From Lasiosphaeris hirsuta (lineage: Eukaryota; Ascomycota; Sordariomycetes; Sordariales; Lasiosphaeriaceae): DNA of 64,000 nt. How positions within the stretch are numbered: the first letter of the stretch is position 1; each line of letters starts with the position of its first letter. The notes under the pieces were generated by a model, which saw only the letters and a list, made by a program, of their open reading frames with translations, made no database searches and was not told where the DNA came from. Below are positions 42,791 to 54,165 of the stretch, one piece after another. The translations under genes were made by a program, and so were the position numbers. Where the stretch lies: the NCBI GenBank assembly GCA_030549175.1, contig JAUKUA010000001.1:8122001-8186000 (forward strand). Direction: 5' to 3'.

Positions 42791-45163
42791 TCATCCCAGG
42801 TTGAACTCGTTCGTAGAATTCATGACGGACATCATCTTCTCCTTCATCCTGCGAGCAGCGCCCTCATCCACCACGCCCAGCTCCTCATCGCCATCATGAT
42901 CCCTCCTGCTCGGAGCCGGCCTGCTGGCTGTGCTGCTGCTCTTGTCCCTGGAGTGCGTCTTTGCCTCGGAAGGCCTGACCGTCCTCCTCAACGCACCACC
43001 GCCGATACCTCCGGGCGCCTCGCGCAGTCCAAAGCTCTTGGCCATGTGTCCGAGGTGAAGTTGACTGATGTCGAAGAACTTGCGTTCGTCCCGGACATGG
43101 GTAGCGTAAGCGCGGATATGGGAGCGGAAGGCTTGACGACCGGCGTCGAGGAGGGGGCTGCCCTTGGGTTTCGCGTTGCGGCTGTTCTTGGCCGCCTTTG
43201 CCGTCTTCCACTTGTTTTCCTTTAGTGTGTCCTCATAGTCCTGACCGCCAGGGGCAGTGAGCAGCCGCTGCTCGAAATGCAGCTGCAGGTTTTCGGCACG
43301 AGACATCCAAGTCTGCTTTTCTGTCTCGGCACTCGGGGCAGGGGGCGGCAGGTCGATAGCGCTGGCGAAACCCTTCTGAAGAATGGACTCGTACAGCTGT
43401 GGTACTATTGGCGTCGCCGAGTTTAAAAGGGATGTATAGCCCTCCTCGCTGCCGGGCTGAAGAAAGAGAACGGCCTTTCCGGCGCGGCCGGCACGGGCTG
43501 TTCGACCAATACGATGGACGTGATCGGGGACAGCGAACGCCGGGTCATACTCTATTACCAGGTCGACGGCCGGAACGTCGAGCCCGCGGGACGAGATGTC
43601 GGTGGTGATGAGAACCGTGGGCTCCTGGCAGGCAGTAAAGGCCTGCAGTGTAGCTGTCCGAACCGACTGCACGAGAGAGCCGTGGAGTTTGTGGAGCATT
43701 ACGATAGGGCTGGCTGGCGACGTGACGTAGGCAGCCTGGGCGGCTGTTGTCGCGATGTGAGGGTTGGGCTTTGGGACTGGCGCATCCGGCGCATCATCTG
43801 AAGGCTTGGGCTTCTCCGGAGGGGCTGCGGATTTGAGCAGCTCGAAGTGGAAGTCGACCGAATCGGCGCACGAAATGAAGATGATGACCTTCATCATGGA
43901 GCCTCTCCTGGCAAATGCCGACTTCAACAGAGCAACCAACGTGACCAAGCGCAACTTGGCTGGTGTGATAATGACAGACTGTTTGAGCTGTGCCGGAGCG
44001 CTGAACAAGGCCTCGTCGGCAGCGCCACTCTCTGCATCCTTTTCCATATCTGCCTTGGATGCAGTGATGTGGACTGCATCTTCCAAACTGATGTCGCCTA
44101 GCTTCTGTACATCCATTCTCATTGTCGCTGAGCAAAGAATTGTCACTCTCCTCGCAGGAAGGATGCCGTCCAAGACCACGCCCTCCTTATTTTGTTTCGA
44201 GAGCTTGTCCTGCCTGATCTTGGTGACAATGGTCCGAATATCGTCCTCAAATCCCATCTCCATCATGCGATCACCTTCGTCAAACACCAACCACCGTACG
44301 GTGCCGACATCGAGAACCTTGGTATTGTCCAAATGATCCGTCAATCGACCCGGCGTCGCGACCAAGATGTTGACACCCTTCCTAATGCGCGACTTCTCTG
44401 ACTTCTTGTTCTCGCCTCCGGTAACAGTGGTGCAGACCAGCCAGGGGGCGCATCGGAGCACTTTTTCAAGCACAACAGAGATCTGTTTGCAGAGTTCGCG
44501 AGTTGGCGCGAGGATGATAGCAAACAGGCCCGAATTACGGTGTACTTGTGTGTCTTTCGAGGTGCCATCCTCGTTCATGCTCAGCATGAGGATCCTGTGC
44601 ACAATGGGCAGCAGATATGCCAGTGTTTTTCCGGAGCCAGTCTCGGCCTGGAGGAAGGCATCGGTGTCCTCCTTGACCAGCTGGGGTATTGTGTTCTTCT
44701 GGATAGCCGTCGGGGCCTTCATCCCAAGCTTGGCCGCGAGGTGTTGGGACACGCGGCGCGAGAGGCCGAGAGCAAGGAAGTTCTCGGCCTCGTCTGTGAG
44801 GGGGGCGTTGGAGGGTTGTGCCGGCTCGGCCTCCTCTTCTTCTGGCTCGTTGAAGGACGTGACGGCGGTGGGGTTGGAGGTGAAGACGCTCGACGAGATT
44901 TGGCCCGTCTTCATGGCATAACTGGGCGGGCGGATTTCTGTAGGCGTTACCGTTTTCTGGGTTTTAGATTGTCTGTCTGTGGCGTCTTCGTCGGTCCTGG
45001 GTCGCTTAGGGGGCCGGCTCGGGTCGTCGTCGGTTTGCTGCCATTTCTTGACGCTCTTTTGCGCCTTGACACGGTCTCTCCAGGCGCCGCCCTTGAACTT
45101 GACTCGGCTCTTGATTGGGGCGCCCCCAAGCTCAAAATTAAGCAGCATGCCATCGTCGGCCAT
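42791..45163 (-). CDS. DBP7: ATP-dependent RNA helicase Dbp7 (60S ribosome biogenesis)
   Basis: Nucleolar DEAD-box helicase for early 60S subunit assembly. Intronless, 790 residues. The ATG at 45163 starts MADDGMLLNFELGG; codons upstream contain no ATG. The basic N-terminal region (WRDRVKAQKSVKKWQQ) is typical of Dbp7. Helicase motifs in order: APTAIQKNTIPQL (Q motif), AETGSGKTLAY (I), APTRELCKQ (Ia), ATPGRLTDHL (Ib), VFDEGDRMMEMGF (II, with DEGD rather than DEAD), CSATMRMD (III), HKLHGSLVQS, ITTDISSRGLDVPAVDLVI (V) and HRIGRTARAGRAGKA (VI). The C-terminal Lys-rich tail includes the QAFRSHIRAYATHV element. DEGD in motif II is, from memory, seen in Dbp7 orthologues. Confidence 0.93.
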   Translation of the reverse strand: MADDGMLLNFELGGAPIKSRVKFKGGAWRDRVKAQKSVKKWQQTDDDPSRPPKRPRTDEDATDRQSKTQKTVTPTEIRPPSYAMKTGQISSSVFTSNPTAVTSFNEPEEEEAEPAQPSNAPLTDEAENFLALGLSRRVSQHLAAKLGMKAPTAIQKNTIPQLVKEDTDAFLQAETGSGKTLAYLLPIVHRILMLSMNEDGTSKDTQVHRNSGLFAIILAPTRELCKQISVVLEKVLRCAPWLVCTTVTGGENKKSEKSRIRKGVNILVATPGRLTDHLDNTKVLDVGTVRWLVFDEGDRMMEMGFEDDIRTIVTKIRQDKLSKQNKEGVVLDGILPARRVTILCSATMRMDVQKLGDISLEDAVHITASKADMEKDAESGAADEALFSAPAQLKQSVIITPAKLRLVTLVALLKSAFARRGSMMKVIIFISCADSVDFHFELLKSAAPPEKPKPSDDAPDAPVPKPNPHIATTAAQAAYVTSPASPIVMLHKLHGSLVQSVRTATLQAFTACQEPTVLITTDISSRGLDVPAVDLVIEYDPAFAVPDHVHRIGRTARAGRAGKAVLFLQPGSEEGYTSLLNSATPIVPQLYESILQKGFASAIDLPPPAPSAETEKQTWMSRAENLQLHFEQRLLTAPGGQDYEDTLKENKWKTAKAAKNSRNAKPKGSPLLDAGRQAFRSHIRAYATHVRDERKFFDISQLHLGHMAKSFGLREAPGGIGGGALRRTVRPSEAKTHSRDKSSSTASRPAPSRRDHDGDEELGVVDEGAARRMKEKMMSVMNSTNEFNLG

Positions 45164-45663
45164 TGTTGCTGCGGTTATTCGGTTATGCGGTGCACTCGAT
45201 TGTCGACTGGGAAATGTCGAGCAATCGCGGTGCTCGAGTGCCAAACGCAAAGTGCCCGAAAGCTCGGCAGAAAAAAAAAAGTTTGAGATGCAAAAGACCC
45301 CGCAGGCTGTGAGTCCTCACGTCATTGGCCAGGGATGAAGCTTGGCGCTCTGGCCTTAACCTTCCTGGTCACCGCCTGCCAAAACTTCCTCTGTATCTTG
45401 GCTGACCTGTGCGCTTTTCCCGACGATGGCTTTTCTGACGATGGCTTTCCGACGATGGCTTTCCCACGTTGGCTTTTTCCGATGATGGCTTGCATCTTTC
45501 AACCTTAACCACGTATTACATCACAACACCATCATTCGTTACAATATTGACCCCGAAGTTCGATGTGATTGACAGTCGATCCAACAACTCAATCGCAACC
45601 GAGGGCATTTCATACCAATTTCTGCGTTGTCCTCCTACCCGAGCCCCCGCTTCCATGTGCTTG
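45164..45663. other. DBP7 promoter and MFS 3' flank
   Basis: Contains the short tandem repeat at 45421-45494. No gene seen. Confidence 0.5.
45421..45494 (+). repeat. Imperfect 14-16-nt tandem repeat (GACGATGGCTTTTC)
   Basis: Five consecutive copies of a unit like GACGATGGCTTTCC, the fourth with an ACGTTGG variant. It lies about 260 nt upstream of the DBP7 start. Confidence 0.85.
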
Positions 45664-47505
45664 CTACCTCACCTGATGCCCTGGGTGTGCACTCATGCCA
45701 TCCTGCCCCATGGAAAAGCCATGATTCCGCCCCCTAATGGGGCCGTGTCCTCTCGCCGGCACGTGCTCGATGTTTGACAGTCTCGAGAGCCGCCGCCGGG
45801 GCTGTCCACCCACTTCGCTGGTCACTGCCGATGCCAGGCTTTCGGCAAACGGTGAGCGTTTCCGGAGGGCTGGGCCGTAGTAGTACACGGCATAGACGGC
45901 GCACACGAGGATTAGCGAGATGCAGAACAGAATCGTGCTGGCAATCTCCAAGTGCCGGGCCACGCCAATGTTGGTGTAGAAAGGCGTTGCTGACACCGTC
46001 AACACGCCTGCCAGAAAGTCCTGAGACCACCCGTTGCCACCGGTTGCTGAGGAGGCATACGGCCCGTAGGCACAGATCATGTACTGTGGATTGTATTAGA
46101 GGCATGTTGTGGAAGGGTTGCACGATGGGTAAGCTCTTACATCTATCGTAGCCATGTAAATGGAGTAGTTTGCAATTCCAATGATCGCAGAGCCGACCAT
46201 AGTCCCAACCCAATGGACAGGGGGTCCTCCTGAGGTCCAAGCAAAAATGATCAACCCAATGGGCAAACACGGCGCCGTGTAGAGCAACCACCAAAGCCGC
46301 GACTCATATTGCGCGTGCTCGCTACCCAGCTTGAGTTGACGCTCCTTCTTGTTCCGCCGGATTGCGGGGATGAAAGAGAGCCAGGCAATGATGTAACCCA
46401 ATCCAATGGGAATGAAGGCGAGTCCAATATCGACTGCCGAGAACCCCCACTGCCGATAGACGAGCGCGAAAGACTGTATCTGCATAAAGATCAGGGCATC
46501 GGAGAAGCCCGAGAGGAGTGACAGCGTCAACACAATAGGCTCCGTTACAAACATGCGGAAGGGCCGCACCCATATCCAGATGAGCTCCTTAAAGGTAAAG
46601 CGCCGGAAGAAGGGCTCAAGCTCGTTCGGTCCGTAGACGTTGGGCGACTGTCCCGACTCGCGGCGCTTCTTTGCAATTCTATCCAACAAGATGGTGGTTC
46701 GAGTCTCGGGGACCAGCAGAAAGTGCAGAATTTGGCAGAAACCACCAAAGATGAGCTGGATCCAGATCGTCCAAGTCCAGTCAAGATAGGCCGCGACAAA
46801 GCCGCCAATGATGGGGCCCAGGATCGATCCGCCAACGGACGAAAATACGACATACGCAACAGCGTACTGTTGCTCATCGGGCTCAAAGATATCGGCAGTC
46901 ATGCCGAGTGTGACGCTGCCGCCGGCAGACGAGAGACCGCCTAGCGCGCGGCCCACCAGCAGAGAGGCAAAGTTGGGCGCCAACGCAACAGGAAGACACC
47001 AGATGTTTACCAGGCCCAGAAAAAGCTGGAGGACCGGCTTCCTGCCAAACTCCTCAGACCACGGAGCCCAAAGCTCGCATCCAAAGGCGTAGGTGACCAA
47101 GAAGATGGCGGCGCCGGCGCGAGCTGCCTGCTCGCTGACATTGAACTGCCGCGATATCCCGCCCAGGCCGTTCGAGTACAGCGATGTGTTGAAGTTCATG
47201 GATGTTTGGACGAGGAAGATGACGGTCAGGATCATCCACTTCTTCCAACCCGGAAAGGAGAAGCCTAGCTCATCCCAGGCGTCCTCCTCTTTCAGCTCGA
47301 TCTTCCCGCCATCACGTGTTTCTGTCGAAGTTCCCTGGCCTGGCGCAACAACCCAGCCAGCAGCTACGGCCGGCCTTCCCTCCGAATACGAGGTAGTCAG
47401 TCCTGTCAGCCCTTCCCCCGATGTTTAGGATGCTTCCTTGAGGCGTTTCTCTCTAGGGGTAGGATCTGGGCGGTTAGGGGCAAACCTGCGGTTCGGTCGA
47501 GACAT
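45664..47505 (-). CDS. MFS drug/polyamine-type transporter with in-frame stop at codon 27
   Basis: Membrane transporter, probably proton-coupled efflux of the DHA1 class; substrate unknown. Exons 47505-46141 and 46083-45664 are joined over a 57-nt intron. The frame from the ATG at 47505 reads MSRPNRRFAPNRPDPTPREK, meets TAA at 47425-47427, then continues at once with TSGEGLTGLTTSYSEGRPAV and the usual MFS lead-in DAWDELGFSFPGWKKWMILT. Helices follow, with GCELWAPWSEEFGRKP in the cytoplasmic loop, SSAGGSVTLGMTADIF, ETRTTILLDRIAKKRR before the central loop and YSIYMATIDYMICAYG over the splice. The only ATG after the stop (47235) lies inside the first helix region. No intron I tried removes the stop in frame. 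Either it is a pseudogene, a sequence error or a missed 5' exon. Confidence 0.8.
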
Positions 47506-47922
47506 TGCGTCACTGTGTGTCAGGGCGCATGGATGACCAGCGACAGGCACGGACACTCTGCGATGCAAGCAGCGAAGACACGGATTGCAATATACGCTGG
47601 GTGTCTCCAGGGCAGACCTCAGATATTGAGACACGAAAAACAGGGAATATGCAGGATATATCCCACTCAAGGCAACGGCTTGACGACACTGGCTGCCATG
47701 GTCGCTAGCTAGTGCGTCATGGTTCCCGGAGATGTTAAGGTTCAGCGCGAGAGCGCGAGCTGGAGAAGCGACATGAATCGCGCGTGGCCATAAGGTTTGC
47801 GCTTGGACAGACGCCGTCGACTTCAACGGACACTGGCGGTAGCGCCGAGAATAGGGGCAACGGTTTACATGGAGAAGTTTAGTGGGAATTTTGTTGCAAG
47901 GCAAGAAACTTTGCGAGACGGG

Positions 47923-47954
<32 letters not shown>

Positions 47955-48937
47955 AAAAAAATGAAGGGAGTGGAGCTAACGCAAGACTTTCGACTTTCTT
48001 GGCCGGCAAGGCATCGAGAATCTATGAGCTTCAGCACTACCGAGCTAGATCCGACACGCGCAAAGAATCCTTTTGCCACTGAAAGATTGAAGTGCGACGA
48101 TTGACTGCGGAGGAACGTGGTGTTGAGTATTTGAAGAGTGGGTGGGATTTGGAGCCGCGAGCGCCAAGGGAAGCAGCAGGAGATCCCGTCGGGGCCCACC
48201 TTTGCATCAGCCCCGCCAAGGTTTGGTCGCTGCCTTACGAACGGCCCCCTGTTTTCCAATTCCATGCTCGCTTGACAGGGACGCTCCCGTATCCCAGAGA
48301 GAATGCAAAATAAATGGAATTGACGTAAACCGCGACGCTTTAGACGTCTATCTTGGGACAGCTCGGCGGGTCAGCCCGCAGTGCAGCAGTCCAGTTTCCA
48401 AATTGCAGCAGCAGCAGTTGCTGCTGCTGCTGCGTTTTGGGATCGCACACAATTAATGTGTCACGCCACGAGAGCGAGATCAGGAGTGAGACATCGGCGA
48501 CGGGGTTCCAAGGCTCCGTGGGCTTGGTCGGCGAGGATCCTTCGGTCAGCCACGCCATCGACACGGCGAGCAATGGCAAGGCGATCGGGCAGGTCGGGTG
48601 TTGGCGGGACCGAAGCCACCGCTGGGCCACCGTTTCTGACATTTTGTGTGTGCCTTTTCTGCCCATTGCTCAGCCCTGGATGGCCGAAGGGCGATTGTGC
48701 GAGTGCACAGCTGCCACGGCAGGCAGGAAGGAGCATTGGACGCATTGGACCCTCACACTGGGACTTCCCCAAAGGCCGACTCCGACGCTGGCCACAACGT
48801 TTTAACCGGATGGCTGCCATGTTCCTGCACACCAGCCCTAGCCTGGCGCGTCCAAGCATCGGTAGTCCGGACCTCTGCGTGTCTTTTTGATCTTTTTATT
48901 TAACACCTGCCTGCCGTCGCCCCTCCACTCGGCGAGA
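47506..48937. other. Divergent promoter region with A30 run and triplet palindrome
   Basis: An A30 run at 47923-47952 and a perfect CAG/CTG hairpin at 48405-48433. Overlapping open frames on both strands show no protein-like sequence. Confidence 0.45.
48405..48433. repeat. Perfect CAG/CTG inverted repeat
   Basis: 13-nt arms GCAGCAGCAGCAG and CTGCTGCTGCTGC separated by TTG form a perfect hairpin. Confidence 0.95.
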
Positions 48938-49934
48938 ATGTCCCTTCGAAGCCCTCTCCAATCTATCTTCCGGCCTCGAAAAATGAGCACCCAAGTCGCT
49001 GTCGCTGCCGCCGTCGCGGGCATTGGCGCCTACGCCATCTACAACTTGCGCAATCGCACCCCGCCGACCGGCAGGCCGCTGTTCGCTAGCTTCGGCTTCC
49101 ACAGTCTCAAGGTCCACAGCACCGAGCTCATCAACCACAACACCAAGAAGGTGCGCTTCGAGCTGCCCGACAAGACCCAGCCCAGCGGTCTCTCGCTCAC
49201 ATCCGCCCTCCTCACCGTCTCTTTCCCCAATGGCCGCTGGCTGCCGGTACTCCGGCCGTACACCCCAACAAACGACCTGGGTGCGTATCTCCGTCCTATC
49301 GCCTTGGCGACGTGGTCCAATCACAGCCCCCACAGCGCGCGACCCCTGTGCTAACAAGATTGCAGCTGAACCCGGCTTCGTCGAGTTGATGGTCAAGCTG
49401 TACCCCGGGGGCAAGCAGAGCAGCCACATCCACTCGCTCAAGGTCGGCGACTCGCTCACCTTTGCGCCCATCAAGGAGTTCGGCTGGACACCAAACAAGC
49501 ACCCGCACGTAGCTCTCATCGCCGGCGGTGCCGGCATCACGCCCATGTACCAGCTCGCTCACGGCATCCTCAGCAACCCCGACGACCAGACCCGCGTCAC
49601 CCTTGTGTGGGGCGTGAACACGGACTCGGACCTCTTCCTGGCCGATGAGTTCAAGGCCTTTGAGAAGAAGTTCCCCGGCCGCTTCAAGTCGGTCTACGTG
49701 ATTGCCACCCCGGATGCCGGATCGCCCCACACCAAGGGCTTTGTGACCAAGCAGGTGCTCGAGAACGCAGGCCTGAGCCCCGCGTCGGAGAAGAACAAGG
49801 ACATCAAGGTCCTCGTCTGCGGGCCCCCGCCCATGGAGAAGGCCCTCAAGGGCACTAAGAGCCTGTTCGGCAGCGCAAAGCCCGGCATTTTGGGGCAGCT
49901 GGGATACACCCCGGATCAGATCCACGGCTTCTAA
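48938..49934 (+). CDS. NADH-cytochrome b5 reductase, membrane-anchored
   Basis: FAD enzyme passing electrons from NADH to cytochrome b5 for sterol and fatty-acid chemistry, or to ascorbyl radical at mitochondria. Exons 48938-49280 and 49366-49934 over an 85-nt intron give 303 residues. A short Arg-containing N-end (MSLRSPLQSIFRPRK) precedes one hydrophobic anchor (VAVAAAVAGIGAYAIY), which fits an Mcr1/Cbr1-type outer-membrane or IMS form. The FAD motif RPYTPTN lies near residue 108. HIHSLKVGDSLTFAPIKE follows. The NADH site is IAGGAGITPMYQL, with CGPPPMEKAL near the end. Choosing between the Cbr1 and Mcr1 subfamilies needs a tree. A second ATG at 48983 (MSTQVAV) could give a shorter isoform without the Arg-rich start. 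Confidence 0.93.
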
Positions 49935-51176
49935 ATGGTGTATTGTCGGATATCGGGCGGGCAGTGTAGAATGTGACTTGGCTTGGTCACTGTATGTAAA
50001 TCCATGGGAGCAGGCATCGGGGTTCGGCGGTTTCATCAGGTTTTAAACAATTTGAGCGTGGCGACTACACAGACCTCATACGTCTTTCCCTCGGAAAACA
50101 AATAAACAGCCAATACACAATGGCATCAATCTCCTCACTAAATCATACACTGGCGACATAAGCGCATGCAGATTCCATGGTGAAGTTTGCGTCATGCCAG
50201 GTCCGCCCGGCCACACCTCAAGTCAAGCCGGCCCGATGGTGCGGAACGCTGCAGCTAGCCGCGAATCGTATCACCGGGAGCAAGTTACACGAAAGTACTT
50301 CCGTATGGTGTCTGAATTTCGGCGACCGCGGTGCACCTCGGGCATCAACGCTTCTATACGTTTACGGAGGTCACGCACACAATCGGCCAGTAAGCCATTG
50401 AGGGCAATTGCTGGGTAGCTGAGTCAACGTTTTCAACCTCACTCTCGAAACTCAGGTACCTAACTAAGCCGACCAGTCAATCAATACATCCAATATCCCG
50501 GTAACATAACCACCTGCAAGCTAAAACTGTCACGCACAGCCAACCGGACGGGCTCCGGCCTTTCCATCAGCCCTGTTTTAGAGAGATCCAGCAGGAATCA
50601 GGGTCAGACGGGAAGCCGAGCCGCACGACGGAAGGAGTCAGCAACAAAATCAACCGTCAATGCCAATGCATCACCACTCTCAAAGGAAACGTGCGAAGAC
50701 GTCACTCACAAAACAAACACAAATCGAACACCGACGCCAAGTCGGTTTTCCAATAACTGGCCCAGCAGCATTTGGGCCGCTCAATAGCGCATGTACTTGT
50801 GGTAGGAAGAGTCCTGCTTGCCGAGCTGAGTCCTTAGTAATAATGTCTTGACTGCTGTTGTTCACTATACACCAGATTACTGATCACCGCTCTCTTACCT
50901 AAGGCAGTCGTAGAGCCAACCGCGGCGGTCTAGACTCGATCCAAAAAGTCTATAGTGCTACAGGCCTGTTTCCTGTCCCTTATTCCATTGTAGGAAGAAA
51001 AGAAAAACAGCCGCGGCACGAACCCTGAGCATGAGTCCGAGAGTCATCCAATGTGAACGAACACGAAAATGTTGTCGGCAAGGCTTCCGCAACGGGCAAC
51101 CTAACCTCGCTTAGGACCAAGAGACAGTAGGGCTGCAGTAGGGGTTGAAGAGAAAATGAGGTAAACAAAAAGGTCA

Positions 51177-51182
51177 TATAAG
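51177..51182 (+). promoter_or_regulatory. TATA-like box of alpha/beta hydrolase gene
   Basis: TATAAG about 150 nt upstream of the ATG at 51326. Inference only. Confidence 0.35.
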
Positions 51183-51249
51183 AAGGCGAAACCATCCAGT
51201 GCCAATGTTGCTTTGTATCCACCGTCTAGCATCTCATCGCACCCAGACA

Positions 51250-51252
51250 CAG

Positions 51253-51283
<31 letters not shown>

Positions 51284-51284
51284 A
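51250..51284 (+). repeat. CAA microsatellite in 5' UTR
   Basis: About ten to eleven tandem CAA triplets, 40 nt upstream of the ATG at 51326. Confidence 0.9.
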
Positions 51285-51325
51285 ACACCCCAACCACCTC
51301 CCCGACCACTAACATCACCACTATC

Positions 51326-53245
51326 ATGGTACCCTCCCTCCTCGCCGCCTCCCTCCTGTTTCTCGCCGGCGTCGGCCCCGCCCTCGGCACGCCGGTCTCG
51401 TCGACGACCAAGACGTGCACCGACCTCGAGATCCCGCTGACGGTGACGTCGACCAACATCGGCTTCGGGCTACCCAAGTTCACGACCGACTTCGACGTAG
51501 CCAACTTCATCGACACGGTGTCGAGCCGCAACACCACCACCTCGGACTCCGTGGTCGCCGCGCCTAATAACGTCACGGCTAACTACACCATCTCGGCCAC
51601 TTTCTGCAAGCCCAAGGTCCTGCCGGCCGGGAGGAAGAATACCGTGCTGCTGGCGACGCACGGGCTGGCGTTTGATCGGTCGTGAGTTGACTCTAGGAGG
51701 GAGAGAAGGGGTGAAAGGGGAGCTGACATGAGTGAAAAGGTACTGGGACCCGGCGCTGGATAAGGTCAAGTACAGCTTCGTCGACGCTGCCGTCGGCCGC
51801 GGATATTCCGTCTTTTACTAGTAGCGTCTCCTATCTCATCTCAGCCCACACCCAAGATACGATGAAAGCCTAACTTGAATGATGAAAAAAGTGACCGCCT
51901 CGGCGTCGGCAAATCATCCCCCGTCTCGGGCTACGTCGCCCAGCTGTTCAACCAGGTCGCTATCCTGACCGAGATCACCAAGCGCGTCAAGGCCGGCAAG
52001 TACGTGGGCGGCAAGCCGGACAAGGTAGTCCTAATCGGCCACAGCTTCGGGAGCACCATCTCGCTAAACACGGCCGTCGATAACGCGGGGCTGGCAGACG
52101 GGCTGGTTCTTACTGGTGAGCTTCCACTTCTTTTTTCCTTCTTTTCTTTTTCTTTGCTTTATTCTGCTGCATATGAGTGGCTTTCTAGAAGCGAGCTTGG
52201 GGGCTTGGGAACTAGGGCGGGTGTGTGGCGGGTTGAGGTTCAAAGAGAGGTTGTGATGGATGGCGGCTGACGAATACGCAGGCTTTAGCTTCAACTCGAC
52301 CTTCTTGAACGCCATTGGCTTCGTCGAGGCCGTGGCACCTCGGATTGCGGCGGCTAAACAGCCGAGCAAGTGGGCGGGCTTGGATACCGTGAGTCCTTTT
52401 CTCCCATGCAGTGTATCTGTCCTGTCACGGGGTAGCGCAAGTGCCGTGTGGGGATCGGTACTAGTCGAGAGAGATCAAGGGGGAAGCTTGTACACAAGGC
52501 CCTAACTTGAAGCGCGCGGGGAACCGCTCCCGCTCCCGGGACGGGATGCAGAGAGGTTACTAACAGACCCCACAACAGGGCTACCTCACGTCGGCGGATA
52601 TCTACTCGAGCGTGACCAGGTATGGACACAACACCCAGCCCCTTTACCTCTCTTAGAACTTGAAGCACCTAGCTGCAAGTGGTCAGGTATAGACCAGACC
52701 AGAGCTAACCCGGAGCCCTAGCTTCTTCAAGGCGCCCGACTACTCCCAGGCCGTGGCCAAGTACGCCGACGCCACTAGGACGCCCTTCGCCATAACCGAG
52801 CTCATCACCACCGGCCTCATCTCCCGCCCCCCGTACGCCTTCGCCGGGCCCGTCTTGGTAAGTCCGAGTCTCCTTTGGGCGCAACCCATGACCCCCCAGA
52901 GCGGCCCATGTGGCGTCCGCGTGTTAGTCAGGCCCCCTTCTGGAACGATGCTGATTTGGATATCGTGCTTTTAGCTTATCACGGGCCAGTATGACTTTAT
53001 ATTTTGCACGTCCGAGTAAGTTCCTGTTCCTGGGCCTTGGTGCTATCATGGTGGTCGATGCCTGACGTTGTGGGACTTGCAGTTGCGACGGCGCCCTCGA
53101 GACGCCCGCTGCCCAGATCTTTGGTAAGGCCACGCCCTTCAAGGCCGTCAGCTACCCCGGTGCCGGCCATGGCCTCAACCTCCACCTGAATGCTGCCGGG
53201 TCATTCAAGCAGATTCTAGATTTTGTGGTGTTGAGCGGGTTGTAA
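51326..53245 (+). CDS. Secreted alpha/beta hydrolase (lipase/esterase-like), eight exons
   Basis: Exons 51326-51681, 51740-51820, 51892-52115, 52282-52388, 52579-52619, 52722-52857, 52975-53015 and 53083-53245 keep phase throughout and give 382 residues. Signal peptide is MVPSLLAASLLFLAGVGPALG. Core motifs: LLATHGLAFDRSYWDP (oxyanion-hole side), GRGYSVFYYDRLGVGKS, the nucleophile elbow VVLIGHSFGSTI, the acid region LITGQYDFIFC and the catalytic His in GAGHGLNLH. Two exons are only 41 nt. Introns of 102-190 nt (52116-52281, 52389-52578, 52620-52721, 52858-52974) are longer than elsewhere in the window. Substrate cannot be predicted. Confidence 0.9.
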
Positions 53246-54165
53246 CCTGAAGTAAGTGTGAAGTGGGTGGTGATTGGTGATTGGTGGGGACTAGGTCGTG
53301 GCGGTGAGGCAATTCCTAGTTGGGGCGGAGTGATTGACGAGGTGGAGACTGCATAATTATTTGAACTTTGAACAGCAACAAAGATACCTCATAGAGAGAC
53401 TTATCGGGGTGAGTTGGGGCATCTGTAAAGAGTTAGAGCAGTTACCTACCTTAGTAATGTCTAGTGATTGTGTCTTGCATTGTATGCGGCTGTCTTTGCT
53501 GGGTTTAGGTGTCACTTCTTATTTCCCTAACCGTAACTTGCCGCTGCCGATAGGCGCGTTCGTAATGCACGGTTGACGAAAATGTAGGGATGTGCATGTG
53601 GCATCCACGCCACACTCAGTGATATCTTGGGCTCTCTTCTGGCAGTCAGCCAAGAAAGTTGAGCGTAAACTTGGGATTGCGATTTTCATCTGCCGTTGCT
53701 CGCTCTCTCTTCGATGCTCCTTCCATGCGTGCACCTCGTGTCCTGATGGAGCAAATCACGGCATTTGGTGGTGCACCCAGGGCTGAATCGAGGAACCTGA
53801 AGATAGAGACAAGGGCTGAAGAATTGGCACTATGCGAACCGTATGCATTGTGATTACTGTTATCCTGCTGCCTAGGTGGGTGCATCGAATGCATCAATGA
53901 ACGCTGAACGCTGCAATGGAAAGAGCCAGTGAGAGTGAGGCTACAGCGAGGGTGGGCCGCTGCACGTTTTTCTGCCGGCTGCCAAAATTCAGTTTAGCTG
54001 TGGGGTCTGGGTGGGCCGCAGACAGCCGGGCCAGCGTAGAACTCAGAACGCCACCATTCCAAGCTAAAGACCCTCGAGATCGAACAAAGAGCACGGCCAC
54101 CTTTACGTAAGGTAGGGGCCACCCTCATAGCCAAATGTAATTCGTTATCTTTTCATCAATCAGCT
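53246..54165. other. Intergenic upstream of tRNA-Cys
   Basis: No supported gene. Short open frames overlap on both strands. Confidence 0.45.

Larger units (their letters stand above)
49935..51325. other. Intergenic, ending in the 5' UTR of the hydrolase gene
   Basis: No coding signal. Right end holds a TATA-like box and a CAA microsatellite. Confidence 0.5.

Noticed and set aside
47235..47237. ATG at 47235 as the natural start of the MFS transporter
   Set aside because: It lies at the start of the first membrane helix. The conserved pre-helix sequence DELGFSFPGWKKW lies upstream in the same frame.
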